DNA from: Aldehydirespirator sp965221215
GTDB taxonomy: Bacteria; Actinomycetota; Acidimicrobiia; Acidimicrobiales; Aldehydirespiratoraceae
Direction: 5' to 3'
Assembly: GCA_965221215.1 (NCBI GenBank)
Contig: OZ244872.1
Coordinates: forward strand, 2,604,001-2,668,000
Length of the DNA: 64,000 nucleotides
Every line of letters begins with the position of its first letter. Position 1 is the stretch's first letter. Under the pieces are notes generated by a model. It was not told where the DNA came from. It did no database searches and was given only the letters and a program-made list of their open reading frames with translations. The translations under genes and the position numbers were made by a program. Below are positions 1-8,145 of the stretch, one piece after another.

Positions 1-398
1 GCTTGCCAATCGCAAGGCATGGAGCTGAGCACTCCCAGCATGTACGCCTCGTCCGTCGGCGCTCCGGCGAGCTGCAGGAGGTAGGGGGCCTTGTGGACGA
101 TCACCCGATCCGGCGGAATCAGTGCTGCGATGATCGAGCGGGTGTTGGTGGGATTCGTCACGTCGCGGAAGGCGATGCGGGCACGACGACACGGCAAGCT
201 GGACGGGTCTGCCAGAAGGGACCCTGCAAGTTCAGCGAATGCCGACGAAGCCCTCGAGTGCTGAGACAGGCGCTTCTGGTGGAGATGCGCTGTGATGCTC
301 GCTGCGTCAGCACTGTCGTAGTAGACACCCGTGTCGGGCTGCCAGAGGTTGAAGCTCTTGCCCGTGTAGACAGGCCAGATGTCTCCGGCTGGGGGACC
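1..398 (-). pseudogene. Second, incomplete copy of the methyltransferase specificity domain
   Basis: Read leftward, this stretch encodes a protein segment clearly homologous to the start of the neighbouring fragment at 409-1173. It begins DIWPVYTGKSFNLWQPD where the neighbour has DVWPVYKGTSFNIWEPD, and both carry the same run of conserved blocks (GVYYDSA, KR(L/M)SQ, CRRARIAFRDV, PPDRVIVH, APYLLQ). The open frame continues off the left edge. It has no methyltransferase N-terminus of its own: immediately upstream in coding direction lies the stop codon of the 409-1173 fragment, in another frame. I see no clear start codon. It is therefore either a silent cassette for recombination or the remains of a duplicated gene. 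The homology is directly visible; the cassette role is inference. Confidence 0.7.
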
Positions 399-408
399 GT
401 TCGGGTTG

Positions 409-1173
409 CTATTGGCCCCGTGCCCTCGCGATTCGGCGGTAGCAGGCGAGGACGGCGTCGCGTCGCTCATCCCACTGCCCCGGCTTGCCGAAGGTGTCGT
501 AGACGACAGCGATGTCGTCGGGATCGAGGCCGTACAGGTGGGCGACACAGGCGTCTAGTTCGCACAGTGCCTGCTCCTGCGCCCCCCCCCCGGCCGCGAT
601 TTCGGCGCGCGCCGCGGCCGAGACGCCAACCTCGGTGGCCCACGCATCGAATCGCTCGTCGCGGGCTGCCAGGCACGCGGCCAGTTCTGTCACCCGGTCG
701 CGAACGGGGTCGCCTTCGCCGGGATCAGGAATCGCGAGCTGGTTGAGTTGCTCGAAGGTCATGTGCAGTTCCACCGTCCGGCGGGCCTGCCAGTCGCACG
801 GCATCGAGCACAACACCCCGAGCAGAAAGGCCTCGTCCCGCGCCGATCCAGCGGTCTGCAACAGGTAGGGTGCCTGGTGGACGATTACCCGATCCGGTGG
901 GACCAGCGCCGCGACAACCGTGCGCGTATCGGTCGCGCGGGCAACGTCGCGGAAGGCGATCCGGGCACGGCGGCATGGCAGTGTCGCCGGATCACGCAAC
1001 TCGGACGCGGGCAACTCTGCGAACGCCGACGATGCGGAGCGGCTCTGCGACATTCGCTTTGGCTGGAGATGCTCGGTGATCGAGGCTGAGTTCGCGCTGT
1101 CGTAGTACACGCCGACATCGGGCTCCCAGATGTTGAATGAGGTGCCCTTGTAGACGGGCCACACATCACTCAC
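409..1173 (-). CDS. C-terminal specificity-type fragment of an adenine-specific type IIG-like methyltransferase
   Basis: This is a 254-residue open frame starting at GTG 1173. It lacks every catalytic methyltransferase motif and matches the C-terminal, target-recognition part of large Eco57I/PglX-like enzymes: DVWPVYKGTSFNIWEPD near the start, CRRARIAFRDVA and PPDRVIVHQAPYLLQ in the middle, and a helical end at LDAVLACYRRIA-like sequence (here RRDAVLACYRRIARARGQ). The frame ahead of it, through the last 65-bp repeat copy, ends in a TGA that overlaps this GTG as GTGA. The fragment could thus be made by translational coupling as a separate subunit, or be joined to the catalytic part when repeat numbers put all frames in register. 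Similarity to the copy at 1-398 shows recent local duplication. Confidence 0.65.
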   Translation of the reverse strand: MSDVWPVYKGTSFNIWEPDVGVYYDSANSASITEHLQPKRMSQSRSASSAFAELPASELRDPATLPCRRARIAFRDVARATDTRTVVAALVPPDRVIVHQAPYLLQTAGSARDEAFLLGVLCSMPCDWQARRTVELHMTFEQLNQLAIPDPGEGDPVRDRVTELAACLAARDERFDAWATEVGVSAAARAEIAAGGGAQEQALCELDACVAHLYGLDPDDIAVVYDTFGKPGQWDERRDAVLACYRRIARARGQ

Positions 1174-1250
1174 GATCCGTCACTTCCTGGCTGTGACTCC
1201 GCGGCGCCGAGATCCTTCGTGAGCCGGGCCTGGTCGCCCGACGGCACCGC

Positions 1251-1512
1251 GGACCGGGCGGAAGCGCCATCGTCGTTCACGAAGAGGCCTCTGTCGTTGG
1301 TGGCGTCGAACTCGCGGACCGGGCGGAAGCGCCATCGTCGTTCACGAAGAGGCCTCTGTCGTTGGTGGCGTCGAACTCGCGGACCGGGCGGAAGCGCCAT
1401 CGTCGTTCACGAAGAGGCTCCTGTCGTGGGTTGCGTGGAACTCCGCCACTGCTCGGAAGCGCCACGCCCGTCGTCTCGGAAGAACCGGTGGCGGTCTGTC
1501 GTGGCGTTGAAG
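1251..1512 (-). repeat. 65-bp tandem repeat (about four copies) inside the methyltransferase gene
   Basis: Three nearly identical copies begin at 1253, 1318 and 1383, and a diverged fourth at about 1448, so the period is exactly 65 bp. Read leftward, each copy encodes the motif WRFRPVREFDATNDRGLFV or a variant. Because 65 is not a multiple of three, each copy reads this motif in a different frame, and gain or loss of one copy changes the downstream frame. A further related, more diverged motif (WRFRPVQGDFNATTDRHRFF) lies just upstream in coding direction. Confidence 0.9.
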
Positions 1513-1556
1513 TCGCCCTGTACCGGCCGGAACCTCCAGCTTCGATAGACTTCCGA

Positions 1557-1639
<83 letters not shown>

Positions 1640-1885
1640 CGAGGTCGATGCCGTCGAAGCGCGGGTGCTGCTTCATCTTGCGCCACACGCGGAACGCAGC
1701 CCGGCTCGGCACCTGAGGGAAGGCTGCTGACTTCGACCAGCGGCGGAACTCCGACACCGGAACCCGCTCCGGCCCCTCGTTCAACAGCTCGCGGTAGTGC
1801 GCCTGCGACGACGCAGGCCCGGGGTAGATCTCTACGTACGGCTCGGTGATCGCCGCTGCTTCATCCTCTCCGAGGCTCGGCTCCC

Positions 1886-4800
1886 CTATCGCGGGCCGCG
1901 GGCGCGCTGGCGCAGCTTCAAGGCCACCCCCAGTCCGCTCGCCGATGAGATCGCCGCCCACTGTGTCCTGCTGGCTTGCCGGTACGGCCTCAGGGCCACC
2001 CCCAGGGCTCGGAGCTCGGGTTGTGCTTGCGGACAGCGACGAGAGCGAACGTGTAGCGGCCGTCGACACCGTCGAAGGCCCACTGGCCGGTGTTGAGGCA
2101 GGTAGCGACGGAGATGACTTCTGAACCGTGGTGAGCGCCACCGTGTAGGAGTTGTGTACCCCGTCGAACACCCAGCCCTTGTGGTTGATGAGCGTGAGGA
2201 CCGAGATCGCTGGAGCTGCTCGCAGAGAGAGAGAGAGAGAGCAGTTTCGCTCTGCGCGTCGGTGACCCGCAGCCTCCACTTCGCCATCCCCGCGTCCGAC
2301 ACGCCGGTGCGGGGCAGCACCAGCCCCATGCGGCCACCGGGTCGGGCGAGTTCTAGGTTCGCCCACGCGAAGGCCTTGTACAGGTCGGTCTGACCCGAAC
2401 CCAAGTTGGCGAAGGCCGCCTTGAGGACTTGCTTGAACGCCTCCGCAGCCGCCTTCTCGGAATGAAACGCCTCCTCAAGATCGGGGCGGTTGCGTTCCAG
2501 GGCATCGATTCGGGCTCTGCGCTTCGCGACCGGCAGAGCCCTGACCCCAGGCAGGTGCATACCCCACCAGACCTCGCGGTCTACCACCACCTTCTCCCAC
2601 GGGGGGTTGCCGATTAGGCAGTCGAAGCCTTCTCGGCCCTCCCTGCGGAACACTTCGGGGAAGGCTGTGGGGAAGTGCACCGGATTCAAGTCCTCCAGAG
2701 CAGTGCGCACTTCGGCCGCGGTGGCCACCTGCTCGATCACCGCCGGGTCGAAGTTCTCGGGAAGGTCGCAGGCGCCAGCGCGGTGCGCCGCGACCACATC
2801 GAAGATCGCCCGTGCCGGCGCGACCGCCTCCTGCGCCTCGAGGTGGGCCTCGCGGGCCTGTTCGATCTCGGCCTTGGTGGCATCCGCGGTGCGGGCCAGC
2901 CGGCTCAACGCCTCGCCGGCCGCGTCGAGCATCTCGACGAGTTGGTGGCGGCGCATGCTCGGCTCAGCCGGATCGGCATCGGGCTCGAACACCCGCAGCA
3001 CATCGTCGAGGGTGCCCACCCCGGTGAGGCTGTTGCCCTCGACCAGGTTGTGGTCCAAGAAGCTCAAGGGCAGGCCCGGCACGAACGTGTGCACCCAGAT
3101 CGAGAGCCGCGCCAGCTCCACCGCCACCCGGTTGAGGTCCACCCCGTAGATGCAGTAGCGAGCCACCTGGCGGCGCAGCAGCGAACTGGTCTCGATCTCG
3201 GCATCGTTGCCCAACTCTCCCAAAGCCTTGATCGCAGCCTTGCGCAGCCTCTCCAGCTCGGCGTGGACTCGGGCCGCCGCAGTCCGGTTGCGGCTGAGCC
3301 AGCCGGTCAGGCGCCGCTCGATGCGGTCCACTGCGGCCACCAGGAAATGGCCCGAGCCCATGGCGATGTCGGCGCAGCGGAAGTCGAAGAACGCCTGCTC
3401 CACCCCGGCGGCATCGCCCGCCGCCGCCAGCGCGTCGAGGCGCGCCAGATGGTCGTCCAATGCCGGCTCGAGCGCATGGACGAGCAGGTGCTCCACTGCG
3501 AACTCCTTGGTGAAGTAGCTGCCGGTGCTCTTGCGCACCCCCGAGCGGTTGTGGAAGTAGACGCTGCCTGCGGCCACCCACACCTCGTCATCGGCGGCGG
3601 CGGGCACGAAGGTGGCGTCGCCCTTGAGCTCCTTCACGGTGAGGTCCTGCTCGGCGAGCGACAGCTGCGACTCGAGCAGGCCCTCATAGATCGTGCCGAA
3701 CGTGCGCACCGACAACGACCGGAAGTCCACCGGACCCTCGCCCTCGGGGCTGCGGTCGATGAGCATCGACGACAGGGCGGGAGCGAGTTCGGCGTCGGTC
3801 AGCGGCTGCATCGCTTCGATGGCCGCGCCGGCTGGACTCACCTCGGGATCGATCGAGAACAGTCCGCCGTCGTAGGCGGGCAGTCCCCAATCGACGTTGC
3901 CGGTGTCGATCGCGCTCCACAGCGCCTTGATGGCCCGCCACCTCGAAGTGGCGTGCTCGTCGTAGACGGCCTTGCCGCGGTGGCGGTCCTCGGTGAACTG
4001 CGCCACCACCCGGGTGAGCGAGTGGTCGGCGTAGCGGCCGTTGGTGCTGTAGGGGAACAGGTCCTTGGCCTCGGCATAGGCCACGAACAACACCCGGAAC
4101 AGGATCACCATGACCTGCTCGTAGGCGGCCCGCAGCTCGGTCGGACTCGGTTCCGCACCGATGCGCTTGGCCACAGCCGCAGCCAGCGCCGGGACCGTCT
4201 CGTCGTACACCCGGTCGCGCAGCCGCACGGCCAGGTCGGCCGCGAAACGGTCCGATGCTTCGAGGATCTCCTCTATGGTGCCGTCGGAATCGAGCGCCTC
4301 CGAAGAGAACAGCAGATGCAGGTATCCGGCCTGCTCGGCACCGAGCAGCGCCAGGTTGGCCTCCGCATAGGTCTCGGCTCGGCCTTTGCGGCCCACGCCG
4401 GTGTCGGGACGGGCCGCATACAGTCGGATCTCGCTGCCGCGGGTCAGCAGCACCCAGTCCGCGGCGTGGGTGTCGGCGTGCGCCAGCGCCAGCGACACCG
4501 GCGTGATGCCGTCGAAACGCCTCGCTGGGGCGTCGAAGGGCTCGTCGTCGGAACAGAACACCGCCGCGGCCCGGCTGTGTCCGTTCACCTTCAGCAGGTG
4601 CACATGGTTGGCGTGCTGCTCCAACCGGAAGCCGAGGCCCTCCACCAGACGGCGGCCCCGCAGACTCAGCACCCGGCTGCCCGCCCGGCTCGCCTCGGCC
4701 CAGTCCCTGCGCTTGGGCAGACCGGCCCGAAGCTCCTGGGTGGCAAGCAGTCCCACGTTGCGCAGGCCCGCGTCGAGGCGGGCATGGTCGGGCGCGTCGA

Positions 4801-5248
4801 GCCCGGCCAGAACCTTCTGCAGCAGCCGGACCGCGGCGTGGGAGTCGGGCTCGCTCAGCGCACAGTCGGCCACCCGCTCCACCGCAGCGGCATCCAAGTC
4901 CATCAGCACCGCAGGGTTCTCGCCCACCGGGCCGCAAACCGCCAGGCGCACCTCGCCGCCGGCCCCAGACCCGGGCGCGGGGGTGCCCGATGCCGACGGC
5001 GGGTAGCCCACCACCAGCAGCACGGGGCTGGCCCGCCCGCCCCGGCGCATGAGGTAGCCGTCGCGCATCCGTTGCGCTGGCGGGCGGTGCTTCGACGAAG
5101 CCAGCACCACCTCGAGGCCGTTGGGCACCACCCTGCCGTCGCAACGCTGGAAGAACGCCTCTTCGGGCGTCAGCGCCGCCGGAAACCCCTCCGGAGCAGA
5201 CCAGCCGTCAGGATCACGCGCCGCGAGAAACCGATCAGCCCAGCTCAC
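1886..5248 (-). CDS. Type IIG-like (Eco57I/PglX-like) adenine-specific DNA methyltransferase, N-terminal and catalytic part
   Basis: The open frame encodes 1,120 residues, of which about the first 1,000 look native. Residues 1-360 form an N-terminal region containing DWVLLTRGSEIRLYAA, reminiscent of the HsdR_N-like domains seen in single-chain restriction-modification enzymes; I could not identify a certain PD-(D/E)XK triad. The methyltransferase core shows motif X (RKSTGSYFTKEF, about 572-583), motif I (DIAMGSGHFLVAA, about 627) and motif IV (NPPWEK, about 881), all typical of gamma-class N6-adenine methyltransferases. After the nine CT units at 2241-2224 the frame leaves the conserved sequence and stops at 1886. 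It would modify, and perhaps cut, DNA. Whether it is active depends on repeat lengths. The start ATG is the first in the frame. The left-hand fragments at 1-2242 belong to the same gene. Confidence 0.85.
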   Translation of the reverse strand: MSWADRFLAARDPDGWSAPEGFPAALTPEEAFFQRCDGRVVPNGLEVVLASSKHRPPAQRMRDGYLMRRGGRASPVLLVVGYPPSASGTPAPGSGAGGEVRLAVCGPVGENPAVLMDLDAAAVERVADCALSEPDSHAAVRLLQKVLAGLDAPDHARLDAGLRNVGLLATQELRAGLPKRRDWAEASRAGSRVLSLRGRRLVEGLGFRLEQHANHVHLLKVNGHSRAAAVFCSDDEPFDAPARRFDGITPVSLALAHADTHAADWVLLTRGSEIRLYAARPDTGVGRKGRAETYAEANLALLGAEQAGYLHLLFSSEALDSDGTIEEILEASDRFAADLAVRLRDRVYDETVPALAAAVAKRIGAEPSPTELRAAYEQVMVILFRVLFVAYAEAKDLFPYSTNGRYADHSLTRVVAQFTEDRHRGKAVYDEHATSRWRAIKALWSAIDTGNVDWGLPAYDGGLFSIDPEVSPAGAAIEAMQPLTDAELAPALSSMLIDRSPEGEGPVDFRSLSVRTFGTIYEGLLESQLSLAEQDLTVKELKGDATFVPAAADDEVWVAAGSVYFHNRSGVRKSTGSYFTKEFAVEHLLVHALEPALDDHLARLDALAAAGDAAGVEQAFFDFRCADIAMGSGHFLVAAVDRIERRLTGWLSRNRTAAARVHAELERLRKAAIKALGELGNDAEIETSSLLRRQVARYCIYGVDLNRVAVELARLSIWVHTFVPGLPLSFLDHNLVEGNSLTGVGTLDDVLRVFEPDADPAEPSMRRHQLVEMLDAAGEALSRLARTADATKAEIEQAREAHLEAQEAVAPARAIFDVVAAHRAGACDLPENFDPAVIEQVATAAEVRTALEDLNPVHFPTAFPEVFRREGREGFDCLIGNPPWEKVVVDREVWWGMHLPGVRALPVAKRRARIDALERNRPDLEEAFHSEKAAAEAFKQVLKAAFANLGSGQTDLYKAFAWANLELARPGGRMGLVLPRTGVSDAGMAKWRLRVTDAQSETALSLSLCEQLQRSRSSRSSTTRAGCSTGYTTPTRWRSPRFRSHLRRYLPQHRPVGLRRCRRPLHVRSRRCPQAQPELRALGVALRPYRQASRTQWAAISSASGLGVALKLRQRARGPR
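2224..2241 (-). repeat. Dinucleotide simple repeat, nine AG/CT units, at a reading-frame break
   Basis: AG is repeated nine times on the plus strand, so CT on the coding strand (read as Ser-Leu-Ser-Leu). Upstream of it the methyltransferase frame is intact. Immediately downstream, the conserved continuation (LTLINHKGWVFDGV) is in a different frame. By frame arithmetic, eight or eleven units would join the two parts in frame, whereas the nine units present do not. Confidence 0.9.
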
Positions 5249-5302
5249 GATCTCCCAGGCTGCTCGCTCAGCATTGCCTCCAGGCTATTCGCCCTGAGGC
5301 AG

Positions 5303-5575
5303 TCAGCCGAACAGGTCGGTGTGCGTCCCCGTGCGCACCAAGACCAGCGTGTCGTCCAGATGGGTCCAAATCAACAGCCAATCCGTCTCAATGTGGCACT
5401 CCCAATGCGAAGACCACGGCCCGGACAGCCGGTGCGTCCGGTGCCGCGGCTCAAGGTTGGAACCCGCCGACAGGACTTCGACCACACGCCAGAGCTTGTC
5501 TAGGTCCTTGCCTCGTCTGCGCGCTCGCTTCAGGTCCCTAACGAAGCGCGTCGTGGACGAGAACGGCGGATTCAT
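5303..5575 (-). CDS. YafQ-family mRNA interferase toxin of a type II toxin-antitoxin pair
   Basis: This 90-residue protein matches the YafQ/RelE fold. It has a basic start (FVRDLKRARRRGKDLDKLW), then HRLSGPW, then ECHIETDWLLIWT, and ends RTGTHTDLFG. In E. coli YafQ, the catalytic residues are acidic and histidine residues in the last two blocks, and equivalents are present here. YafQ-type toxins cleave mRNA on the ribosome. The start at 5575 lies 38 bp inside the 3' end of the upstream antitoxin gene, so the two are co-transcribed and probably translationally coupled. The pair sits directly behind the methyltransferase start, a common position for stabilising modules in accessory DNA. Confidence 0.88.
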   Translation of the reverse strand: MNPPFSSTTRFVRDLKRARRRGKDLDKLWRVVEVLSAGSNLEPRHRTHRLSGPWSSHWECHIETDWLLIWTHLDDTLVLVRTGTHTDLFG

Positions 5576-5828
5576 CCGACTTCGCCTTCAGATCTTCAAG
5601 TCCTGAGTACTCGATCAGGTCAACACCCGCCTCAGCTTGAAGCATCGCCTCAACCGTCTCGGCGTTGGGGACTCTCACCTCGAACGGCAGCCCACGATGC
5701 AGCGCCACCTGCCTGTAGAACAGAGTGATCGCCTCGGTGACGGACAACCCCAGCTCGCGAAGGACTCCCTCAGCTTGCTGCTTGAGTTCCGCCTCCATGC
5801 GAGCACGGATTGTCTCGGTCTTGGCCAT
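5538..5828 (-). CDS. RelB/DinJ-family antitoxin
   Basis: This 96-residue protein starts with MAKTETIRARMEAELKQQAE and continues with LGLSVTEAITLFYRQVALHRGLPFEV-like sequence. That is the ribbon-helix-helix DNA-binding half of RelB/DinJ antitoxins, including the characteristic GLPF. The C-terminal half should wrap the toxin. It overlaps the 5' end of the YafQ-like gene. Antitoxins of this class normally repress their own operon together with the toxin, so the promoter and operator should lie between 5829 and about 5950. I found no obvious RelB-type palindrome immediately upstream; the long inverted repeat at 5906-5948 is the only candidate. Confidence 0.88.
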   Translation of the reverse strand: MAKTETIRARMEAELKQQAEGVLRELGLSVTEAITLFYRQVALHRGLPFEVRVPNAETVEAMLQAEAGVDLIEYSGLEDLKAKSDESAVLVHDALR

Positions 5829-5905
5829 GATCGAGCCTCCACTTGGCGGAACCTGCCCGAGGCACCCTACTTGTTCCCCGTATGGGCTACACCTCGTGCC
5901 GTGTC

Positions 5906-5948
5906 CAACCTTGAGAATCGAGCGTGTTGTGTTTGATTTTCAAGGTTG
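5906..5948. repeat. 14-bp inverted repeat with 15-nt loop between the toxin-antitoxin pair and potA
   Basis: The arms CAACCTTGAGAATC (5906-5919) and GATTTTCAAGGTTG (5935-5948) are complementary except at one position, which would be a G-U pair in RNA. It sits in the divergent intergenic space upstream of both dinJ-like and potA. It may be an operator or a hairpin. No T-run follows on either side that would make it a standard intrinsic terminator. Confidence 0.7.
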
Positions 5949-6009
5949 ACGGGTACTTGCGGCGGGAGGGGGGCGGTGTGGGCAATAATCTCCGCCGCAG
6001 GAGGAGCGT

Positions 6010-7077
6010 ATGACTGATCTGGCAGCGGCCGTTGAGATCGACGGCGTCACCAAGCGGTTCGGCGATGTGGTCGCGGTCGACAATGTCGACCTTGACATCA
6101 ACGACGGTGAGTTCTTCGCCCTGCTCGGACCCTCGGGCTGCGGCAAGACCACCACCCTGCGCATGATCGCCGGGCTCGACCTGCCCAGCGAGGGCAGCCT
6201 GCGCATCTTCGGCGCCGAGGTCGGGATGGCGCCCCCCGACCGGCGGCCGGTCAACACCGTGTTCCAGGCCTACGCCCTGTTCCCCCACATGACGGTCCGC
6301 CAGAACATCGAGTTCGGGCTGCGCATGCGGCGGGTGAAGGGTCCGCAGCTTGCCGAGCGGGTGGACGAGGCCATCGCCATGGTGCGCCTCGCCGGGATGG
6401 AGGACCGCAGGCCCGACCAGCTCTCCGGCGGCCAGCAGCAGCGGGTGGCGCTGGCCCGGGCGCTGGTCAACCAGCCCAAGGTGCTGCTGCTCGACGAGCC
6501 GCTCGGCGCGCTCGACCTCAAGCTCCGCCAAGAGATGCAACAGGAGCTGAAGGATCTGCAGCGCACGGTGGGCATCACCTTCGTGTTCGTCACCCACGAC
6601 CAGGAGGAGGCCCTCGCCATGAGCGAGCGGATCGGGGTGATGTCGGAGGGCCGCCTGCTGCAGGTCGGCACCCCCCGCGAGATCTACGAGCGGCCCGCCA
6701 GCCGGTTCGTGGCCGACTTCATCGGCCGCACCAACCTCATCGACGCCACCGTGGAGTCGCCGGGCACGGTGCGTCTCGCCAGCGGCGTGCTCATCGAGGC
6801 GGAGACTTCGGCCCCGACCGGATCCGACGTGGCGGTGAGCCTGCGGCCCGAGCGCATCCGGGTGCAGCCGCGGGGCCAGGCGGTCGCCGACGGCGCCGGC
6901 CTCGACGGCACGGTGGGCGAGGTCACCTATCTGGGCCATGCCGTGGTGTACACGGTGGCCGCCGGCCCGACCGCCATCGAGGTGCGCCGCGAGGGCGAGA
7001 TCGGCCGGCCCTTCGCCCCCGGCGACGAGGTGACCGTGAGCTGGGACCACGGCGCCGCCGCGGTCATCGAGGAGTGA
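6010..7077 (+). CDS. potA: Spermidine/putrescine-type ABC transporter, ATP-binding subunit
   Basis: This 355-residue ATPase powers uptake by the PotB/PotC permease. Walker A is GPSGCGKTT (residues 40-48), the Q-loop is at VFQAYALFPHM, the ABC signature LSGGQQQRVALARAL starts at about 138, and Walker B with its neighbour is LLLDEPLGALD (about 159). A C-terminal TOBE-like domain of about 110 residues follows, typical of the PotA/FbpC/UgpC group. AGGAGG ends 4-5 bases before the ATG. It heads the potABCD cluster, six bases before potB. The polyamine assignment rests on gene order and the PotD-like binding protein; putrescine, spermidine or a related amine cannot be distinguished here. Confidence 0.92.
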   Translation: MTDLAAAVEIDGVTKRFGDVVAVDNVDLDINDGEFFALLGPSGCGKTTTLRMIAGLDLPSEGSLRIFGAEVGMAPPDRRPVNTVFQAYALFPHMTVRQNIEFGLRMRRVKGPQLAERVDEAIAMVRLAGMEDRRPDQLSGGQQQRVALARALVNQPKVLLLDEPLGALDLKLRQEMQQELKDLQRTVGITFVFVTHDQEEALAMSERIGVMSEGRLLQVGTPREIYERPASRFVADFIGRTNLIDATVESPGTVRLASGVLIEAETSAPTGSDVAVSLRPERIRVQPRGQAVADGAGLDGTVGEVTYLGHAVVYTVAAGPTAIEVRREGEIGRPFAPGDEVTVSWDHGAAAVIEE

Positions 7078-7083
7078 GCGCCG

Positions 7084-8145
7084 ATGCGGATCGGCGGCCG
7101 GTCGTCTAAGGGCTCTGGCGCCCCCGACACCGCCGACACGGCGGACGAACCGGCTTCGGGAGCGCGGCGAGCGGGCGGCAATCAAGCCTCGGGGCCGCGG
7201 CAGACAGCCGGCAGTCGAGCCTCGGGGGAAGTGGCCGCTACCCGGGCCCGGCGACGCCAGGGAATGTTGCTGGCCTCGCCCGGCGCCGTCTACCTGCTGA
7301 TCTTCTTCGTTGTTCCGCTGGCGCTGATCTCGGTCTACTCCTTCGCCACCCGCACTTCCACCGGCCGCACCTCGCTGAGCGACTGGAACATCGAGTCGTA
7401 CCGCTCCATCGGCGACGAGATCATCGTGGGGATCGTCGGGCGCTCGGCCTGGCTCGCCACCCTCACCACCGCACTGTGCCTGGCGGTCGGCTATCCGTTC
7501 GCCTACTACATCGCCACCCGGCCGCGGCACCTTCGGGCCATCCTGCTGGTGCTGGTGATGATCCCGTTCTGGACCAACGGCCTGGTGCGGGTGTTCGCCA
7601 TCCGCTTCCTGCTGGGATCGAACGGCCCCGCCTCCGCCCTCAGCGAGAGCCTGGGATTCGGGACGTTCCGGATCCTGTTCACCCCCACCGCGGTGACCAT
7701 CGGGATGGTCTACAGCTTCCTCACGCTGATGGTGCTGCCCCTGTACGTGGCGCTGGAGCGGATGGACTGGAGCCTCACCGAGGCGGCCCGCGACCTCTAC
7801 GCCAGCGGGGCACGAGCCTTCTGGAAGGTCACGCTGCCGCTGACCCGCTCGGGGATCGTGGCCGGATGCGTGCTGGTGTTCGTGCCCAGCTTCGGCTCCT
7901 ACGTGGTGCCCGACATCCTCGGCGGCGCCAAGACCCTGCTCATCGGCTCCTACATCGCCCGCCAGTTCCGCGATGCCCGCAACTGGCCGCTCGGGGCCGC
8001 GCTGAGCGTGCTGCTGATCGTGGCCATGCTGGTGGCAGTAGCGCTCAACCAGCGCACCGGCAGCGGCGCCGAGAGCGCGCCGCGACCCCCCACCCGAAGG
8101 CGGGGGCGCGCCCGGCGCGAGGCTGAGGCGGCGGCCGCGTCATGA
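7084..8145 (+). CDS. potB: Spermidine/putrescine-type ABC transporter permease
   Basis: The 353 residues carry six predicted membrane segments from about residue 62 onward (first: GMLLASPGAVYLLIFFVVPL) and the inner-membrane EAA motif that contacts PotA (EAARDLYASGARAFWKVTL, about 236-254). An unusual hydrophilic N-terminal extension of about 58 residues, rich in Gly, Ser, Ala and Arg, precedes the first helix; typical PotB proteins lack it. No nearer start has a clearly better ribosome-binding site, so the extension may be real or the start misplaced. The stop overlaps the next start as ATGA, which predicts coupled translation with potC. Confidence 0.9.
   Translation: MRIGGRSSKGSGAPDTADTADEPASGARRAGGNQASGPRQTAGSRASGEVAATRARRRQGMLLASPGAVYLLIFFVVPLALISVYSFATRTSTGRTSLSDWNIESYRSIGDEIIVGIVGRSAWLATLTTALCLAVGYPFAYYIATRPRHLRAILLVLVMIPFWTNGLVRVFAIRFLLGSNGPASALSESLGFGTFRILFTPTAVTIGMVYSFLTLMVLPLYVALERMDWSLTEAARDLYASGARAFWKVTLPLTRSGIVAGCVLVFVPSFGSYVVPDILGGAKTLLIGSYIARQFRDARNWPLGAALSVLLIVAMLVAVALNQRTGSGAESAPRPPTRRRGRARREAEAAAAS

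Noticed and set aside
2670..2700. tRNA T-arm-like word GGATTCAAGTCC
   Set aside because: It lies inside the methyltransferase coding region, and no acceptor or anticodon arm fits around it.
2675..5503. Rightward open frame of 942 codons opposite the methyltransferase gene
   Set aside because: It is the antisense shadow of a real high-GC gene: His/Arg/Gln-rich, without domains. The opposite strand has clear methyltransferase motifs.
5887..7530. Leftward 547-codon frame across potA and potB
   Set aside because: Low-complexity antisense product of the potAB genes; no motif and no plausible start context.
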